Shown here: in pieces, positions 1-12,687 of the stretch
Layout of the letters: each line of letters opens with the position of its first letter
How positions within the stretch are numbered: position 1 is the stretch's first letter
Assembly (NCBI GenBank): GCA_008828725.1
Contig: MEHQ01002397.1
Coordinates: 310,001-374,000 of the forward strand
Length of the DNA: 64,000 bases
From: Saccharina japonica
Taxonomy: Eukaryota; Sar; Phaeophyceae; Laminariales; Laminariaceae
Reading direction: 5' to 3'
Notes under the pieces: generated by a model
The model's database searches: none
What the model was told of the DNA's origin: nothing
The model's input: the letters and a program-made list of their open reading frames with translations, nothing else
Program-made: the position numbers and the translations under genes

Positions 1-1103
1 CTCCAGCGTGCACGGGATAACCAAACGGAATCAGCACGTTCGCCGAAGACGACTCGAGTACTCGTTTATACCTACCAGGTACATAATATATGTTATTTTA
101 TATGGTGCTTATGATTATGTATGACGTAATACTCGTATTAATGTACGCGAATTCATATGACGTAGATATATGAGAGTAGCAAGGAGATGGCAGAAGGTAT
201 GCCATGGTCCCCGTAGCGGTCTTGTATATATAACAACAGACGGGCACTTGTTATTATCATCGCCTATCGTTCGTTTTCACTCTATTCCTCGCGCGTTTCT
301 TCTTTCTTGCTTTTTGCGTTGTTTCTATCTTGGTTTCCGCCCTATACCGGTGTCTTTTTCTCCTTCGTGTTGATTCGCCCGTGCAGCAGTTGTCTGTTCC
401 TCGTGGGCACGTGTGCTTTTCTTCTAGGGACGTGTTTTTGTCTCCCTGCGTAACTTGTATTCTGTTTCATTACGTACATAATTTGTTTTTTTTGTTCTTA
501 TTTTTTGTTTTTGTTTTTTCGGTTCGGCTCGTGTCGTTGTGTTCTCGTACCCGGTACGTAAGCATCTCACCTGCTTTACCCATTCATTTGCGTTTATTTG
601 TATATTGACAATTTGAAAAACCTTGTCAAGTTATATTATACCAGGTACCTGGTATATTATACTGGCTCCAAGATCCCCATACAAAATTATCTGAATATTA
701 AAAAATATAGTAAAAAATAAAATTACACGAATAAAAAGTAATAATAATGAAAAACCCCCAATAAACTCAAAATTCAAACTAAATTACCATTGTGTGTACC
801 AGGTACGTAGTAATGTATGAATGTATAAATAAGGATCATACATAATACCTGGTAAGTAACGAATATTTAGAAAATAAAACATGAAAATATAAAAATGTGA
901 CAGCCGAAACATTATACGAGGTAAGTATAAAATAGTTTTGCACTTCTCCTGCTGTAATCTGTATACTTCGTATTAAAGTATTATTATTTTTACATTTAGG
1001 AGTCCGATCAGTGTACGTAGATTGTAGATTGTTAGTGTGTGTGCTTTTTTTGGCTCAGTTTTATTTTTCCTGTTCAAACGTTCAAACACTTCGGGCAGTT
1101 CAT
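1..1103. other. AT-rich intergenic DNA, no gene seen
   Basis: This stretch is AT-rich with short pyrimidine-rich open frames that look like chance. It contains five exact copies of the odd palindrome TACCWGGTA (73, 639, 645, 797 and 846), two of them overlapping at 639-653. No coding sequence, RNA gene or promoter can be supported. Confidence 0.6.
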
Positions 1104-1107
1104 GTTG

Positions 1108-1440
1108 GTCACAACCGTTGGTCGTACGTTCGTCATAAGTCGCACCCATGTCTGATGTGTCTGATCGTGCGCATACGTACGTGTGATTTGTGTAACTGGA
1201 ATGTGCGGCGGGATTTTGGTTTCCCCGGGTGGGTTTTGCGAAGGGTATCATCTGGGACGGAGGGGCGAAGCCCCCTCCGTTCAGTTGTACTTGACTTCCG
1301 TCACTTCATCATGATGGTGGTTTCTAATATAAACCTTGGATAACATCTTCGCTCCTGCCTCATGGCACCCCGACGTCCGAGCAACCGCTCCGCGTAAGCG
1401 AGGCACTCCGCCGAGCACCCTCGTACCTGGTTGTCCCAAC
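1108..1440. mobile_element. Dispersed 333-bp repeat, copy 1 (MITE-like)
   Basis: This segment is nearly identical to 4,148-4,481 (a few per cent mismatches by eye) and in the same orientation. The ends form an imperfect inverted repeat of about 12 bases (GTTGGTCACAACC at the left, GGTTGTCCCAAC at the right). Inside is a strong hairpin around 1,255-1,286 (GGAGGGG / CCCCTCC). No protein is encoded. It is most simply a short non-autonomous transposon; a segmental duplication is the alternative. Confidence 0.65.
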
Positions 1441-3735
1441 TTACTAGTAGTGTAAGGGTCGACCTACTTTGATGCCGGGTACAGAACGCGAGCCAGCTAG
1501 CGTCTAGCTTTTACGCGCCATGGATCTATCCCCCTTCGCGACGTTCTGCGCACACCACAAAGCCAAGCATTGAGCACGCGGATAACGCTATTCTCTGAAA
1601 TGCCCTCCAGAATCGCACACCAAGCCATACTGCAAAGGCGAGTCTAGGAGCACTACAAGACCAGCGAGAAACCACCGACATCAGCATCCAAAAGCAGAGG
1701 CAAGAGCAGATAGGGAAGGAGCGCTAGCCAAAAGAGCGGCGCACAGACATCTAGCGAAGACCTCCTTGTGTGATAGACTGAGTGGACGAGTGAGATATCG
1801 GACTGGCTTGCAAGCTACAGACCGACATTTTAACTTATGGCCTGTGAGCGTCAGAAGAGGAGCAACACGGGAAAGCGCACACCAGCATCAATTGCAAGGT
1901 GTTATTTGTGGTAAAGCAGAGCAGGAGGAGCCTAGAAGAGAGGCTGAAAGGCGTTGGCCGAATAACTGGTGGGGTGTTTGGCTCCTTCTTGGGGTCGGCC
2001 CCGGAGCCTCCGTCAGCGACTCCGACGAGACGAGGTTTATTTTTGGGTAAGCATGCAATTCTATTATGAACGTATGCACTATATACTATACTGGTAGACG
2101 GTTCTTGAGTTTTGTCTCTTTTTCCGTGTTTTTTTCCGGCTATTTATTGCCCTAATCACCGCACGTACTCGTATATTGGTGTCTCGGTTTTGAGTCACTG
2201 TGCTGTCACTTTTTTGTACTTTGTCAAAATGATCTGATGATCGATACTTATGTAGCTGTGTCGTTGAACGAATGCAGTTATTGGTGTCATCACCTGTAAG
2301 GTATGGATTCCACCCCTCCCCTCCCCCCTTCCTCGCACCCCCTGCGTGGAAGTTGTTGTTTTGTTTGTTTGTTTTACGTACATGTGGCGCAGTATACAAT
2401 TATTACATGTAATAGTATCCATCTGGTACATGCCGCACTTCATCGCTATGAGGAGGTAGTGATGTGATGCAATATCCGAGAATCGAACTCGGGTCATACA
2501 ACACAAGAAGCAGGAGAGTGTGATGTGGTATGCCGTATGCATATAGATGTCGTACACCGGTTCTGTTTTACCAGCCAGGTACGTCGTAAGCTGACGACAC
2601 ACAGAAAAGGGGGTGGACCTTGATTTTGTTATTTGAACATTTTTGGGTTTTCGATTTCTTGCCTCATGTCTTGACACATATATACAGTAATACTCGCACG
2701 AGTATATTATACGCTATTCAAGACGGTAAGCAGTTTGTACGGTCTGAAAATCGATTAACTTACGTGTAAAGTTTCAGGTGTTTTGCTATCTGTCTACTTT
2801 GGGTACTTCGCACGTCCGTATATAGTTTGATGAGACGCATGAGTAGGGACTATACGGCAGCAATGCGAGTACTACACGACCCCCTACTCCCCCCCTTCGC
2901 CGCCGCCGAAAGCATCATTCTGTTACTATGTTTTTGTTTGGGGTTTATATATGTTTGGTACACGCTGTAGAATGTTCGAAGTTTTGAACGCCCCCCTCCC
3001 CCCCCCGGGATCATTGCTCTGACTACATTTTTGCTTTGGTGTTTATTGGTTTTTTATATGCGCTGGAGAATGGATGCGTCCCCCCCCCCCCCGCGCGCCC
3101 TGTGTGCGATACAAATCCAGGAATGGTATACTGGTATGGAGCTGGAGAATGTTCAACTTTTCCAGTCGCGTCCATAAATATGCAAGTTTTGGTTAATGTT
3201 CCAATAATATTAACACTGCAAAAAGTACACTCACGTAGGGAGGAGCTAGATAGTACAAGGTTCTGCTGCACGTGCACCGTCAGCGTCCTTATGAATTTTA
3301 TATTATTTATGTTTGACGTTTATGTAGAAGGCTTATATTCGTTAAGCTGTACCACATCGTGCGGTTCGCTGTTGAAAAGTCGGAGGATTTGGTGACGAGG
3401 TGTAATATTTTGGTATATAAGTTCAACTGTATTTCAGAACGTATTAATACTGCAGTGCCGACATTCTCACTTGCATTCAAGCTGAGTGTTGAACGGGTTT
3501 TCGATACCAGGCCAGTAAAGGAACATTTATTTATTTGGTTGTGGATTGGAATGACCATGTATATGGTAATTTGATGCATGGGTATGATAATTCGGGGAGC
3601 ATCAGAACACTTGACAGGGTACAAAGCTGAGGTGTTGATGACCAATACCATTATCGCAGTTTCGGTATTTTCGACTGTGTTGTTTTATTTTGAGACTATA
3701 TGGAGATTTACAATGAAGTCTGGGCGGTGTAGTGA
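1441..3735. other. Intergenic DNA with homopolymer runs
   Basis: No gene is recognised. The tract has several poly-C runs between 2,880 and 3,095, the longest 12 C at about 3,081. An isolated tRNA T-arm-like stem on the minus strand near 2,473-2,495 lacks the rest of a tRNA. The open frames here are short and have no recognisable motif. Confidence 0.5.
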
Positions 3736-3897
3736 TATTTCCTATTTCATGCAGTTGAGACCGTCCCTTCGGGAAGGCCGCGTGTTGATTACCGGAAAGA
3801 CGTTGGAATAAGGCCAATCTAATATTTTCCTATTTCCATGCCGTCCCTTCGGGAAGGCTGTGTGTTGATTACCGGAAAGAGGTTGGAGTACGGCCCA
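3736..3897. repeat. Two-copy tandem repeat, about 80-85 bp
   Basis: Two adjacent units share CCGTCCCTTCGGGAAGGC, followed by TGTTGATTACCGGAAAGA and GTTGGA. The first unit lies around 3,760-3,810 and the second around 3,841-3,890. The shared CCCTTCGGGAAGG is itself a small hairpin. The units differ at only a few positions, which suggests recent duplication. Confidence 0.7.
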
Positions 3898-4147
3898 TAT
3901 ATTTTGTACGGATTTTGTTTGTGTTTTTGGATTTTGAATGAGCTTGAGTTTTTTCACAGCAAGGAGACAGCTGTTTGGTTCTATAGTGGATATCTGGAAT
4001 TTCTGTGTTGGGAGTAACATTGCACCAAAGTATTACTTGTAGCATCACGATATGAAGATTTATGTGTTGTATGATTGTGGACCTACTTTAAGTACGGCAT
4101 ATAGACATTATTATCATGACAGTGTGCTGCGACTAGGGAGGCTGTTA

Positions 4148-4481
4148 GTCACAACCGTTGGTCGTACGTTCGTCATAAGTCGCACCCATGTCTGATGTGT
4201 CTGATCGTGCGAATACGTACGTGTGATTTGTGTAACTGGAATTTGCGGCGGGATTTTGGTTTCCCCGGATGGGTTTTGGTAAGGGTATCATCTGGGACGG
4301 AGGGGTGAAGCCCCCTCCGTTCAGTCCTACTTGACTTCGGTCACTTCATTATGATGGTGGCTTCTAATATACACCTTGGGACAACATCTTCTCTCCTGCC
4401 TCATGGCATCCCGACGTCCGAGCAACCGCTCCGCGTAAGCGAGGCACTCCGCCGAGCACCCTCGTACCTGGTTGTCCCAAC
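4148..4481. mobile_element. Dispersed 333-bp repeat, copy 2 (MITE-like)
   Basis: Second copy of the element at 1,108-1,440, in direct orientation about 3 kb away. It keeps the GAGGGG/CCCCTC hairpin and both imperfect terminal inverted repeats. The flanking sequences differ from copy 1, which favours transposition over one large duplication. It carries no coding capacity. Confidence 0.65.
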
Positions 4482-4689
4482 AGTTCAATCACCCACCAAC
4501 ACTCAGAAATAAAAACGAACGAAATAACCGGGTCTGTTGTCCGGGTATCTCCTGCGCATCCCCGGAAATGTTCCAGATGGATCACTGTGCATCATGTAAA
4601 ACGCTTTTACATTTCGCTTGAACGCTATTATTTAGTGTGTCTGCGTATAATGAAATGTCCCACGACCCATTCGACAGTCACGGTGGCTG

Positions 4690-4945
4690 ATTCGCGTCCT
4701 GTGAATTCCCGTGGTGGGTGCTTACGAAAGTCCCGTGAATTCTCTGTTGGCTATTTCCAGCGGGAAGATTTTCCGTGGTGAACGGTTCTTGCGGGAATTT
4801 TTCCCGGGGTGGCCGGTTCCCGTACAAAACATCCCGTAAGCTCCCGTGGTGGCTAGTTCTCGTGAAGGTGAGTTCCCGTCCAAAACCCCCCGTGAATCCC
4901 CGTGGTGGCTATATCCCGCAGGAAAATTTCCCAAGATGAGAAACC
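4690..4945. repeat. Degenerate CCCGTGGTGG repeat tract
   Basis: The motif TCCCGTGGTGG or a close variant recurs irregularly, mixed with GCGGGAA and TTCCCG elements. This gives a GC-rich block inside AT-rich surroundings. Its period is irregular, so it is a degenerate low-complexity tract. No coding role is evident. Confidence 0.5.
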
Positions 4946-5035
4946 GTTCCCGAGGAACAAGGGTGTCAGGAGTAGAGGTGGGCAACGGGAAGCGAAAACA
5001 AAAAACCAGAAACCAGATAACGAGGCGTTATTATC

Positions 5036-5112
5036 AAACAAAAAAACCGGATAAAAACGTTTTTTTTCAGCCGGTTTTGACCGGTTTTCGGAAAACCGGT
5101 TAAAACCGGATG
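5036..5112. repeat. CCGGTTTT-type minisatellite, short block
   Basis: Repeated CCGGTTTT and its complement AAAACCGG occur here, for example CCGGTTTTGACCGGTTTT followed by AAAACCGGTTAAAACCGG. The motif is the same as in the longer block at 5,736-5,962, so the two blocks have a common origin. Confidence 0.7.
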
Positions 5113-5735
5113 GTAACGTGAAACGCCTCCAAATCATTGAACACGACGGTATGTTTGGGTGAAAAACGTGCTGTTTACATGTGGATTCCGAGCCACAACC
5201 ACAGCGCACGGGGTCGTTTTCTTTCAGGGTATTAAACATTGTTGTGAAGAAGACATTGCCGGTGCACAGGTACTACACGTATACCTACTGGTTACTATTA
5301 ATATGGCGTTCTTCGCGATTACTTACTTCCTGTCTTTCTTTGCTATGCCTTGCAGCAGATCAGCGTATTCGGAGGGCTTTCCTGCGCGCGCTCTAACTAC
5401 ACTAAAACCAAGTCAAAATATCTACACTAATTTCAAGATAAAATCCATACTAATTTCTATTATATTTTTTGTTTTCGGACTAAAATCAACTTTTGTTTAA
5501 AGAGTCCAAAACAAGTGAAACTATATTGTACAGTTGTCGTACGTGCCAGTTTTGTATACCTTGGTATGGTATATGTTTCGATATATGACAACTATAACAC
5601 GTCGGCAGAGCATCTGCTGTTTAGAGCATGGTTGATGTACACACTTACACGTATGTATGCATGATACCATATACCAGGTATAACACTACTATTATTAATA
5701 GTACTGGTGATGGTTTCATTCGGTAGAGAAACAGT
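5113..5735. other. Intergenic DNA
   Basis: No gene is recognised. Pyrimidine-rich stretches give short frames without motifs. One TACCAGGTA palindrome lies at 5,672-5,680. Confidence 0.5.
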
Positions 5736-5962
5736 GAAAAAATTGTCCGGTCTTATCCGGTTTTAATCCGGTTTAATCCGGTTTTTATCCGGTTTTATCC
5801 GGTTTAAACCGGGTTTATCCGGATAAAAGTTTTATACGGTTTTTCCAGTTTTATCCGGTTTTCGGTTATCCGGTTTAAACCGGAGAAAAAAACGCGTTTT
5901 TTTTTCAAAACCGGCTACTCGTACACGCCTGCTGGGTTTCCAAAAACCGGTTGAAACCAGTT
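5736..5962. repeat. TCCGGTTTTA minisatellite
   Basis: At least ten near-tandem units of about 10-12 bases (TCCGGTTTTA with variants TCCGGTTTAA and TCCGGTTTTT) run from about 5,743 to 5,885. More diverged units continue to about 5,962. The array is imperfect and contains AAACCGG in the opposite sense, so parts can fold back. It resembles the block at 5,036-5,112. Confidence 0.8.
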
Positions 5963-8900
5963 TTTTTTTACCGGTGCCCAACTCCAGTGAGTCAGAAGAC
6001 AGCACCTTTACCCCTTGACCGACGGCTTCAAGGAAAATTCCTTGACGGACAGCGTCAAGGGAAATGCCTTTGACCGACGTGCCTTGACGGCAAAAGCCGG
6101 GGAGGGGTATTATAAAAAAACCCCGTTTTTTCGGGAAAACTCTGACAATCATATTGGAACACTGCATTTTTGTTTGTACTGACTACGTACTGACTGCGGA
6201 CTGTATGCTGTCTGTCTCGGTCTAAGCTGTTAGTGTACTGTCCTGGTGCTCTGGTGCTGGTACGCACCAAGCAGCACAAAGAACAAGAAAAACAATACCT
6301 GGTAGGGGTTTCCACACTCCTAACGATACGTTTGTGCTGGCGGGGATAGGAGACAATCCGTCTAGACAGATGGGAAAATGCCTTGACTGACTGACTGCTC
6401 GTCGGTTGCCCGTCTCATGGCATATTCGCCGAGGAAGGTCCGGTTGATGTATACCTGGTACCTCGTACATTCGACCGGGAGAAGTCACAGCAGCTAGCTG
6501 CTTTATTCAAGATTCTAAACCTGCAAATAAAAAGCCGCACACAGCAGAAACTTGTTGTATTCACTATGGAAAAAAAAGAGTGCACATACATATTGCTTAC
6601 TATACCAGTATAGTGTTTTGGAGCTGCAGCACGACATAAAATAATTAGAATTATAACACTCCATCCGAGGAAAAACAATATGCGTGTTGTGTGCGTCCTT
6701 GGGCAAGCAGAGAGTAGAGCCACACTGCTCCTGAAACTGCTGTCGACCCTGGTGCAATGCAGCAGCAGCAGTGGCGTTCAGCAGTAGCAGCTCGAAAGTA
6801 CCAGAGTTTGTTTTTCCCCCCAATATATAATACGTGATCTTACTCGCTCGAACGTACATACTGCGTGCACTCTTCTCGTTCATACATACAGTTGTAAAAC
6901 TGGTTATGTGTGCTTATGTAACTGCCCTGGTGGAGCTTGTTTCAAAATATATATCCCACCGTTTCAAACTCATTTATTCATACGTTCTCCGTTTATTTTG
7001 TGCTTCTACCGCATATATATATTTTCACACTTATAATCTGTCTTTTCAGTCCGGCTTCGAACGGTTACATACATTGATATATTGAAGCTGCATAGATCGG
7101 TTGTGAGTTTTGCAAGAATGTAGTCAGGCAAATGTAATAATTCATCCGAGTGAAAAAACTCTATGTGCGTGCATTTTTCATGTGATACTACCGTAACTGG
7201 GTGTATTTCCGAATGTACCTTACATGTTTTACATATGAAATCTGAGTCTTTAAAACAAAGTCAGATGTCATTGTTTGTGTTTTGCAGCGACTTCCCGTTT
7301 TGGTAACGGCAAATTGAACAAAAATGCTTGACAAAAATGCTTGACATCCCGCAAGCGTTCACGGTGCACAGGGAGGCATTCGACGGAGTACGAAGGGCGA
7401 GGTGCGTTGAAGTTAAATATTTCGATAAATCATCACTTTGAAATGTAGAGTGCAACTACACGTACCGTGGAAACTCACTAGAGGATGGATCGCGAAGCAA
7501 CATGGACCGCGATTTTCCCGAGCAGACGATGATAAATGCTGACAAAATGAGATTATAACTATTCACTGCAAGTATTTTGAAATGTTAATGGTTTGTATTT
7601 GCGCACTCTACGAACCCCCGTATTGACATTATCCAGCATGCCAGGCATAATTCAAGTGTTTGCCTACTTTCTGCGTGTCTCTATCAGCCCCCGCACGCGT
7701 TCACGGCGATGTATGTGCAGGGGGGACGAAGGAACAGGGGTATCGAAGGCGATCCTCGAAAAAAGCGCCCGAAAAAAAACAAAAACAAACCCTCGGTATA
7801 AAAAAATGTTGAGGTTCCGATACTGAGGCCGACACGTTCAAAAAGCCTGTATCATTGCATGGCCTAGGATTGGTCATAAATTATAAAATGTACATAAGAA
7901 TGTGTATACCTGGTACATTTCCTGCACGAACACGGCCATACATGACAGATTATACGAAGCTGCTCTGGACTGACAAATACAGGGATGCCGCCTATCGACA
8001 ACATTCCCAGAGACAGTAGGGTCAGTCGGAGTTGACAAACCTCCGGGAACAGTGTCGGCCCGGATATCCAACAAGAGCCCAAGCAATGTGATTTGGCTCG
8101 CAAAACTGGCAAAGCGAAGGCAGCAAATAGTATGCGGTCCACAAAAGCTAGAGCATGGAGAAGGCGGAAAATCGTGCGACAAGATTCCATCTCGACCAGC
8201 ATTCGCAAGAAATGGACTGTTATACGTCTAGGACTGCACCTGCCATGCTGCTTTTTTCTCAGCATTGCATAGAGGTAATATAGACACTCGGCGTATTGCG
8301 CTCCCTAGTCTTGGTGAGTTTTCGTCGGACGGTTTAATGAGCTCCTGTCCTTTTTTTCCCTGTGTTTGTAGAACGAAAATTGCAGACTTCCGGTTGATGA
8401 CATTTCTTTGCGAAACAGTAACTCCTACCGTCCATATATCTATGTGTTATCTTCGTCGGAATACGAACAGTTGATACCGCCACCTGGTTCAGTCCATCAA
8501 AAAAATTACGCTAAGTGGTGTTCTGCGTTGAGACTTTGCTGCGGAACAGTGCGATTAAAATGCAGCGCAAGTGGTCCCGGGCAGTCACAGCGGCAGTGGC
8601 ACGATACGGAGGCAGGTGCAGGCTGGCGGTCTCACGCACAGGCTGCAGGTAGAGCAAAAGGTGGTGGCTAGAGGGTCTCGGGTTCTCCTTGGAATATTAG
8701 TTAGTCGAACTGTTCGAATATCAGCCTGCATCTACTGCTGTATCAAGGTTATTCACCGTTATCTGTTCATCCTAACGCTTGCCAGGGACATAATTAAATT
8801 TGTTTAATACAAAATGAAAAAGCGCCCCCGAGGGTCTTAACGTTGACCACGCCCCCGGAGGGACTTTACTTCATTGCGTCTCCGATATTCGGGCCATATT

Positions 8901-9754
8901 AGACAAAAGTGCCTCCGACAAAATGAACTATATATATTGTTGCTCAATAATGGCGACCGTAAGCTACCAGAACAGGTTTTGTCGACGTTGTAGGTTGCCG
9001 CGGTGGGCGAACATGTTTCGCTTGCAATAGTTGGTCGCCCCAACAACAAACAAACGGGTTTGTGTTCACACTGAGCACCACCTCTGCCGACCTTAGGTAG
9101 GATCACATTAAACCAAGGCTGTCCAGATTAAGGGCCCCCTTGGGTCCGAACTAAATAATAGTACATGGGTGTGTTGCAAAAATACATAATCCATTTTTTT
9201 ACAACATCAGCAATACAATTTATGGTACAATAACACAATGTAAATACTCCTTACTGAACAGGGGATAGCTCCAGTTCTATTGCACAGGCATGCTCCCGAT
9301 CCACGTGTACCTTGCTCAATATGTTGTATAGAAGGTGTTGGGGGCCTTTGATACGCGAGGGAGAGCAGGAACTGCTGTGCTTGCATCACGAAACGAACAT
9401 GCTCCGCTGCAGCAATACGTTTCATCGTTTCGCATCTCCTGTTTGGTAACAACACTCTGGTGTAGCTGCCTAGGACGCTACGGACGGTCGATCTAAAGGC
9501 CCCGGTAGGTTCGCCTGCTAGTGTTTCACGTCCTCGTCGAACGTCTGGGTTAAAACAGTAACCGAAGACGCATCCTACGTTAGAGATGCACCTGCATACC
9601 TTGTATTTGCATCACTTGAAGGGCTCTATACTAATACTCAGTCGAAAACTGGTAATATTCGAGGAAACTGACAGTAGTGCTAACCGATGAAACGCCCAAC
9701 GGTCTCCTTCTCCTATGACCTGTATTAGCAACACAACTGTAAAGGTCCCACCAT
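5963..9754. other. Intergenic DNA, no gene recognised
   Basis: Several open frames of 60-130 codons exist on both strands but overlap one another and lack recognisable domains, so they are read as chance. A short local repeat of CCTTGAC-type words lies at 6,015-6,090 (CCTTGACCGACGGC, CCTTGACGGACAGC and similar). TACCTGGTA palindromes lie at 6,296, 6,452 and 7,907. Confidence 0.5.
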
Positions 9755-9828
9755 TTTAAGTTGTGGAGCCCGATCACGTAAAAACCGTTCAGCCAAATAA
9801 CGGTATACCTCTATCGTAGCACGCATCA
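9755..9828. mobile_element. MITE family 2, end fragment
   Basis: The segment reads GGAGCCCGATCACG, then AAACCGTTCAGCCAAAT, then ACCTCTATCGTAGCACGC. This matches the right end of the family 2 elements seen complete at 13,614-13,862 and 55,053-55,299. The left half is missing or too diverged to place. Confidence 0.55.
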
Positions 9829-10182
9829 GCAGCCGGAGAAACTGCCATTAAAAATTCATATTTTGGGAACCAGAGGTGTGAGAGATCGACGCTGGGTCGA
9901 TCTCGCTCCTGAGACAACAACGATCCCGGTGGCTTGCTTTCTCTGAACCTGCTCACAGGGAGTGCGAGCTGGGCAGCAAGGTATAGAAAACCCTCTACAA
10001 GACAGCACAAAGGGTGTGAGAACACGTAATAAAAAAACAACCATCATTCGCATTGGATGCGAAGTCAAGTCCGTGCCAGGCATAGCTTCTGATCTTGCGT
10101 TGTAAGGCAAAACAAATATTCGGCCCATGACGTCGAGGATGCGTGCTGCACTTACCTATTACGAATCCGAGCAAGCAACCGC

Positions 10183-10290
10183 AAGATCTGATGGAGTTCG
10201 GCCTGTTCAAACCTTACCATAGCCAAAGCTGCCAGAGGAACTTTCAAGCATAGGGTTAGTTGAAGAGATGCCCTAAATAGTGAAGAATTG
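10183..10290 (-). pseudogene. Diverged segment shared with 33,136-33,240
   Basis: The minus-strand translation contains RFEQAELHQI, matching SFKLAELHLI in the equivalent minus-strand frame at 33,136-33,240. The DNA also aligns (TGATGGAGTTCGGCC against AGATGGAGTTCAGCC). The peptide is not one I recognise. I read it as a remnant of a mobile-element gene or an old gene fragment; a purely non-coding repeat is the alternative. Confidence 0.3.
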
Positions 10291-10762
10291 GTCCCATGGA
10301 GGCAGCGGAGAGGTGCGTGCAGGGAATTATGAAGTTCATGCATACACACCACCAAGCGTCGTACACAGCCATCTTAAATATACATTACATACCACTGCTA
10401 GTGCTCGGAGCCTATTCTACTGTACGTACCACGAGGGCCAACATGATTGCTTACGCCCAGCACACAGTGGCTGCGAAACAAGAACGGATTGCGCCACTGT
10501 AGTCATACCCTCGAGATATCAGTGTCATGACGCTATGTCAGGAGCCACGCGCAGGATCAAACGTCACTCGTAAATGATAGCTGAGAAACACTTATTACTC
10601 TACAGAGTGAACGAAGACAACTATACGAGCCGAGACAATGGGCTTACAATACTGTATATTGCAGAGCATGATAAGACTGACAAATAGCTATGTATAATGT
10701 GCGCGTTTTGTATCTAACGTCGACTGATGACTGTATCTACCGTCGACCGATCACTCACCCGC

Positions 10763-10890
10763 GCCTGGTGTATATCGACAGGATGGGGTTGGTCGGCTGA
10801 AGTGTGATAAACGTGGCAGGCCCACCTGCCCACGAGAGACGTGACAACGCCTGCCAAGTATATCATGAGGGTCACAAGGCAGCGACTGAA
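10763..10890 (+). pseudogene. Diverged gene-like remnant, family of 32,697-32,826
   Basis: One plus-strand frame reads LVYIDRMGLVG, a stop, then SVINVAGPPAHERRDNA and CQVYHEGHKA. It aligns residue by residue with a minus-strand frame at 32,697-32,826 (LVYRERLPSIACSVIEGAG, then PRAYERGNNAFQAYKAGDQA). The stop codon marks this copy as broken. The protein family is unknown to me. Similarity at the amino-acid level suggests past coding, perhaps in a transposable element. Confidence 0.35.
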
Positions 10891-12451
10891 TAATCGACAG
10901 CCGCCCATATCTACCCCCAAACCCCGAGGTCGTGCTGGATGTTTTATGGAAGTTCCACATCGTACACAAACCCCATCCGCTCCATAGACAGGTCGTAAAA
11001 CAAGTAGAGTGCGTACACACTGTTACTTGTACAGGACATAGTGGCACAGCGCTAGGAACACGACTGGAGTAGATTAATACGAAGGCAAATGAAGGGGACA
11101 TTGGCAACACAGGTATACGTACAGCCTGCTGAATCGAACAAATCTGCATATATTGCCGCCGGCAAAACAATTTTACTCTGGGCATCATCCGAAATAAGCA
11201 ATGTGTGGTCCCCCCGCACTGAAACAAAATGAATAAAATACATATGTATATGGCACTGTCAGAAATATTTAAAAGCGGCGAATGAACGGGCGTGTAAATC
11301 TTGACGTATTTCAGAAGGGGTGCTGGCGAAAAACCCATGCTTTGTTCGCCAAGACGCCTCGCTCTGCACATCTCTTTAGTCGACTGGGCGTGGTCGTTGT
11401 AGGCGGGTAGAGCCACTTGAAAAGTAGGTCAGGAAAAACAAAATGCTCGTCGGAGAAACTTCAAGAAAATTCGAGTTCGTAAGAATCAGTCAACTTGGCA
11501 CAGACGAATATCATTGACAATGCCGAGCTGAGGCATTCAGATTAGAATGTAGGTTACCTCTCAGTTTCAGCCTATATTACATAGAACAGAGCAGCGCAAG
11601 ACAGACAGGATATGTCTTCGTCGTCCGTTTTGTCTCTCGGCCTTCGGGCATAGTGTAGTTTAGCGGCATGAAATGACTCTAAACATCTGAAGACTGACTC
11701 GCCCCCCCCACCCCTCCACCACAATAGTACTATACACTGACGTTTCCAGGTCGGATACTTAGTTTTTCACACACAGGTAGGAGTCAAGACTACCCCCCGG
11801 AGTTCGTTCATGTCGACAGATCTCTCGCTGGATCCATGTAAAACATATTATATAGCGGTCACTACAACCGTACCATTTTGATATCATTCTCCGAGTGAAA
11901 ATGGAAACGTATTGGCCTACGGTGAGTTCGCTCCATACCTTATCGGGTTCACGATTCAAACTCATATCCAACCGTGGCATTTGTTGTACACGGCTTCACT
12001 CGAATGGAGCCTGTAGTGAGGCGAGAAAGTTGTAGAAAGCAGGAGACGAGCACGAGCTGGTTCAGTGACAAGTGTGCAATTTCTCTCCTCCAGGAATGTC
12101 AGCATAAGCTTGTTCTTCAAATTGGTCGACTTCCGTGTCATAACGACCGTCCCGACGGGTAACCTGGTCTATTTCCCAGTTGACGGCCTAGGGCTGGCCC
12201 TTGTGGCAAAAACGTGAGCCGACCAATCACGGGCTTACGATACGGCGAAAAACCGAAAAACATTTCTTGGGAGAAAACCATAGTAACATTTCATCGTCGC
12301 TTCGAATCGTAATTCTATAGTTTGGGATTACTAAATAATTTCCGCTGTGATGGGCTGGAGCCTCTCACCCAAGGCTACAGGGGCAGGTCGATTAGCAGGT
12401 AGCAATGAACGCGACACCCGGACGCAGAGAGAAGAGGTTAGTTGCTGACTT

Positions 12452-12687
12452 ATCCCACGGTAGGGGCGCAGCAGAGTTTTCTGAGCTCCTCACATTAGGA
12501 TCTCAATATCTCGCCAGAAACACGACTTCCGAAATATTCGTTCGAGCAATCCCACCAAACCTTTCAATGCAGTCGTCCAAAAACAAATATACCAGTAAAC
12601 TATTAATAGTATCCGGTGGTTACTCACGTGAGAAGCACAACCGGTCAGAAAATTTTGAGCCTAAAAGTGGTACCCCCACCGTGGGAT
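12452..12687 (+). mobile_element. MITE family 1, copy 1
   Basis: The element is bounded by TCCCACGGTAGGGG at the left and CCCCCACCGTGGGA at the right, a clear terminal inverted repeat of about 14 bases. It is about 235 bp long with no coding capacity. The interior includes GAGCTCCTCACATTAGGA, GGTTACTCACGTGAG and ACAACCGGTCAGAAA, which also occur in the copies at 25,039 and 34,836. Confidence 0.8.

Larger units (their letters stand above)
9829..12451. other. Intergenic DNA with ancient repeat segments
   Basis: No intact gene is seen. A minus-strand open frame of 221 codons (10,751-11,416) has no recognisable domain and overlaps a diverged repeat on the opposite strand, so it is not called. 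Two sub-segments, 10,183-10,290 and 10,763-10,890, are shared with the 33-kb region and listed separately. Confidence 0.5.

Noticed and set aside
2473..2495. Possible tRNA on the minus strand
   Set aside because: The T-arm stem CCGAG/CTCGG is perfect, but no D-arm, anticodon arm or matching acceptor stem is present at tRNA spacing.
10751..11416. Minus-strand open frame of 221 codons
   Set aside because: It has no domain or repeat pattern, and overlaps a diverged repeat that appears to have been coding on the other strand.
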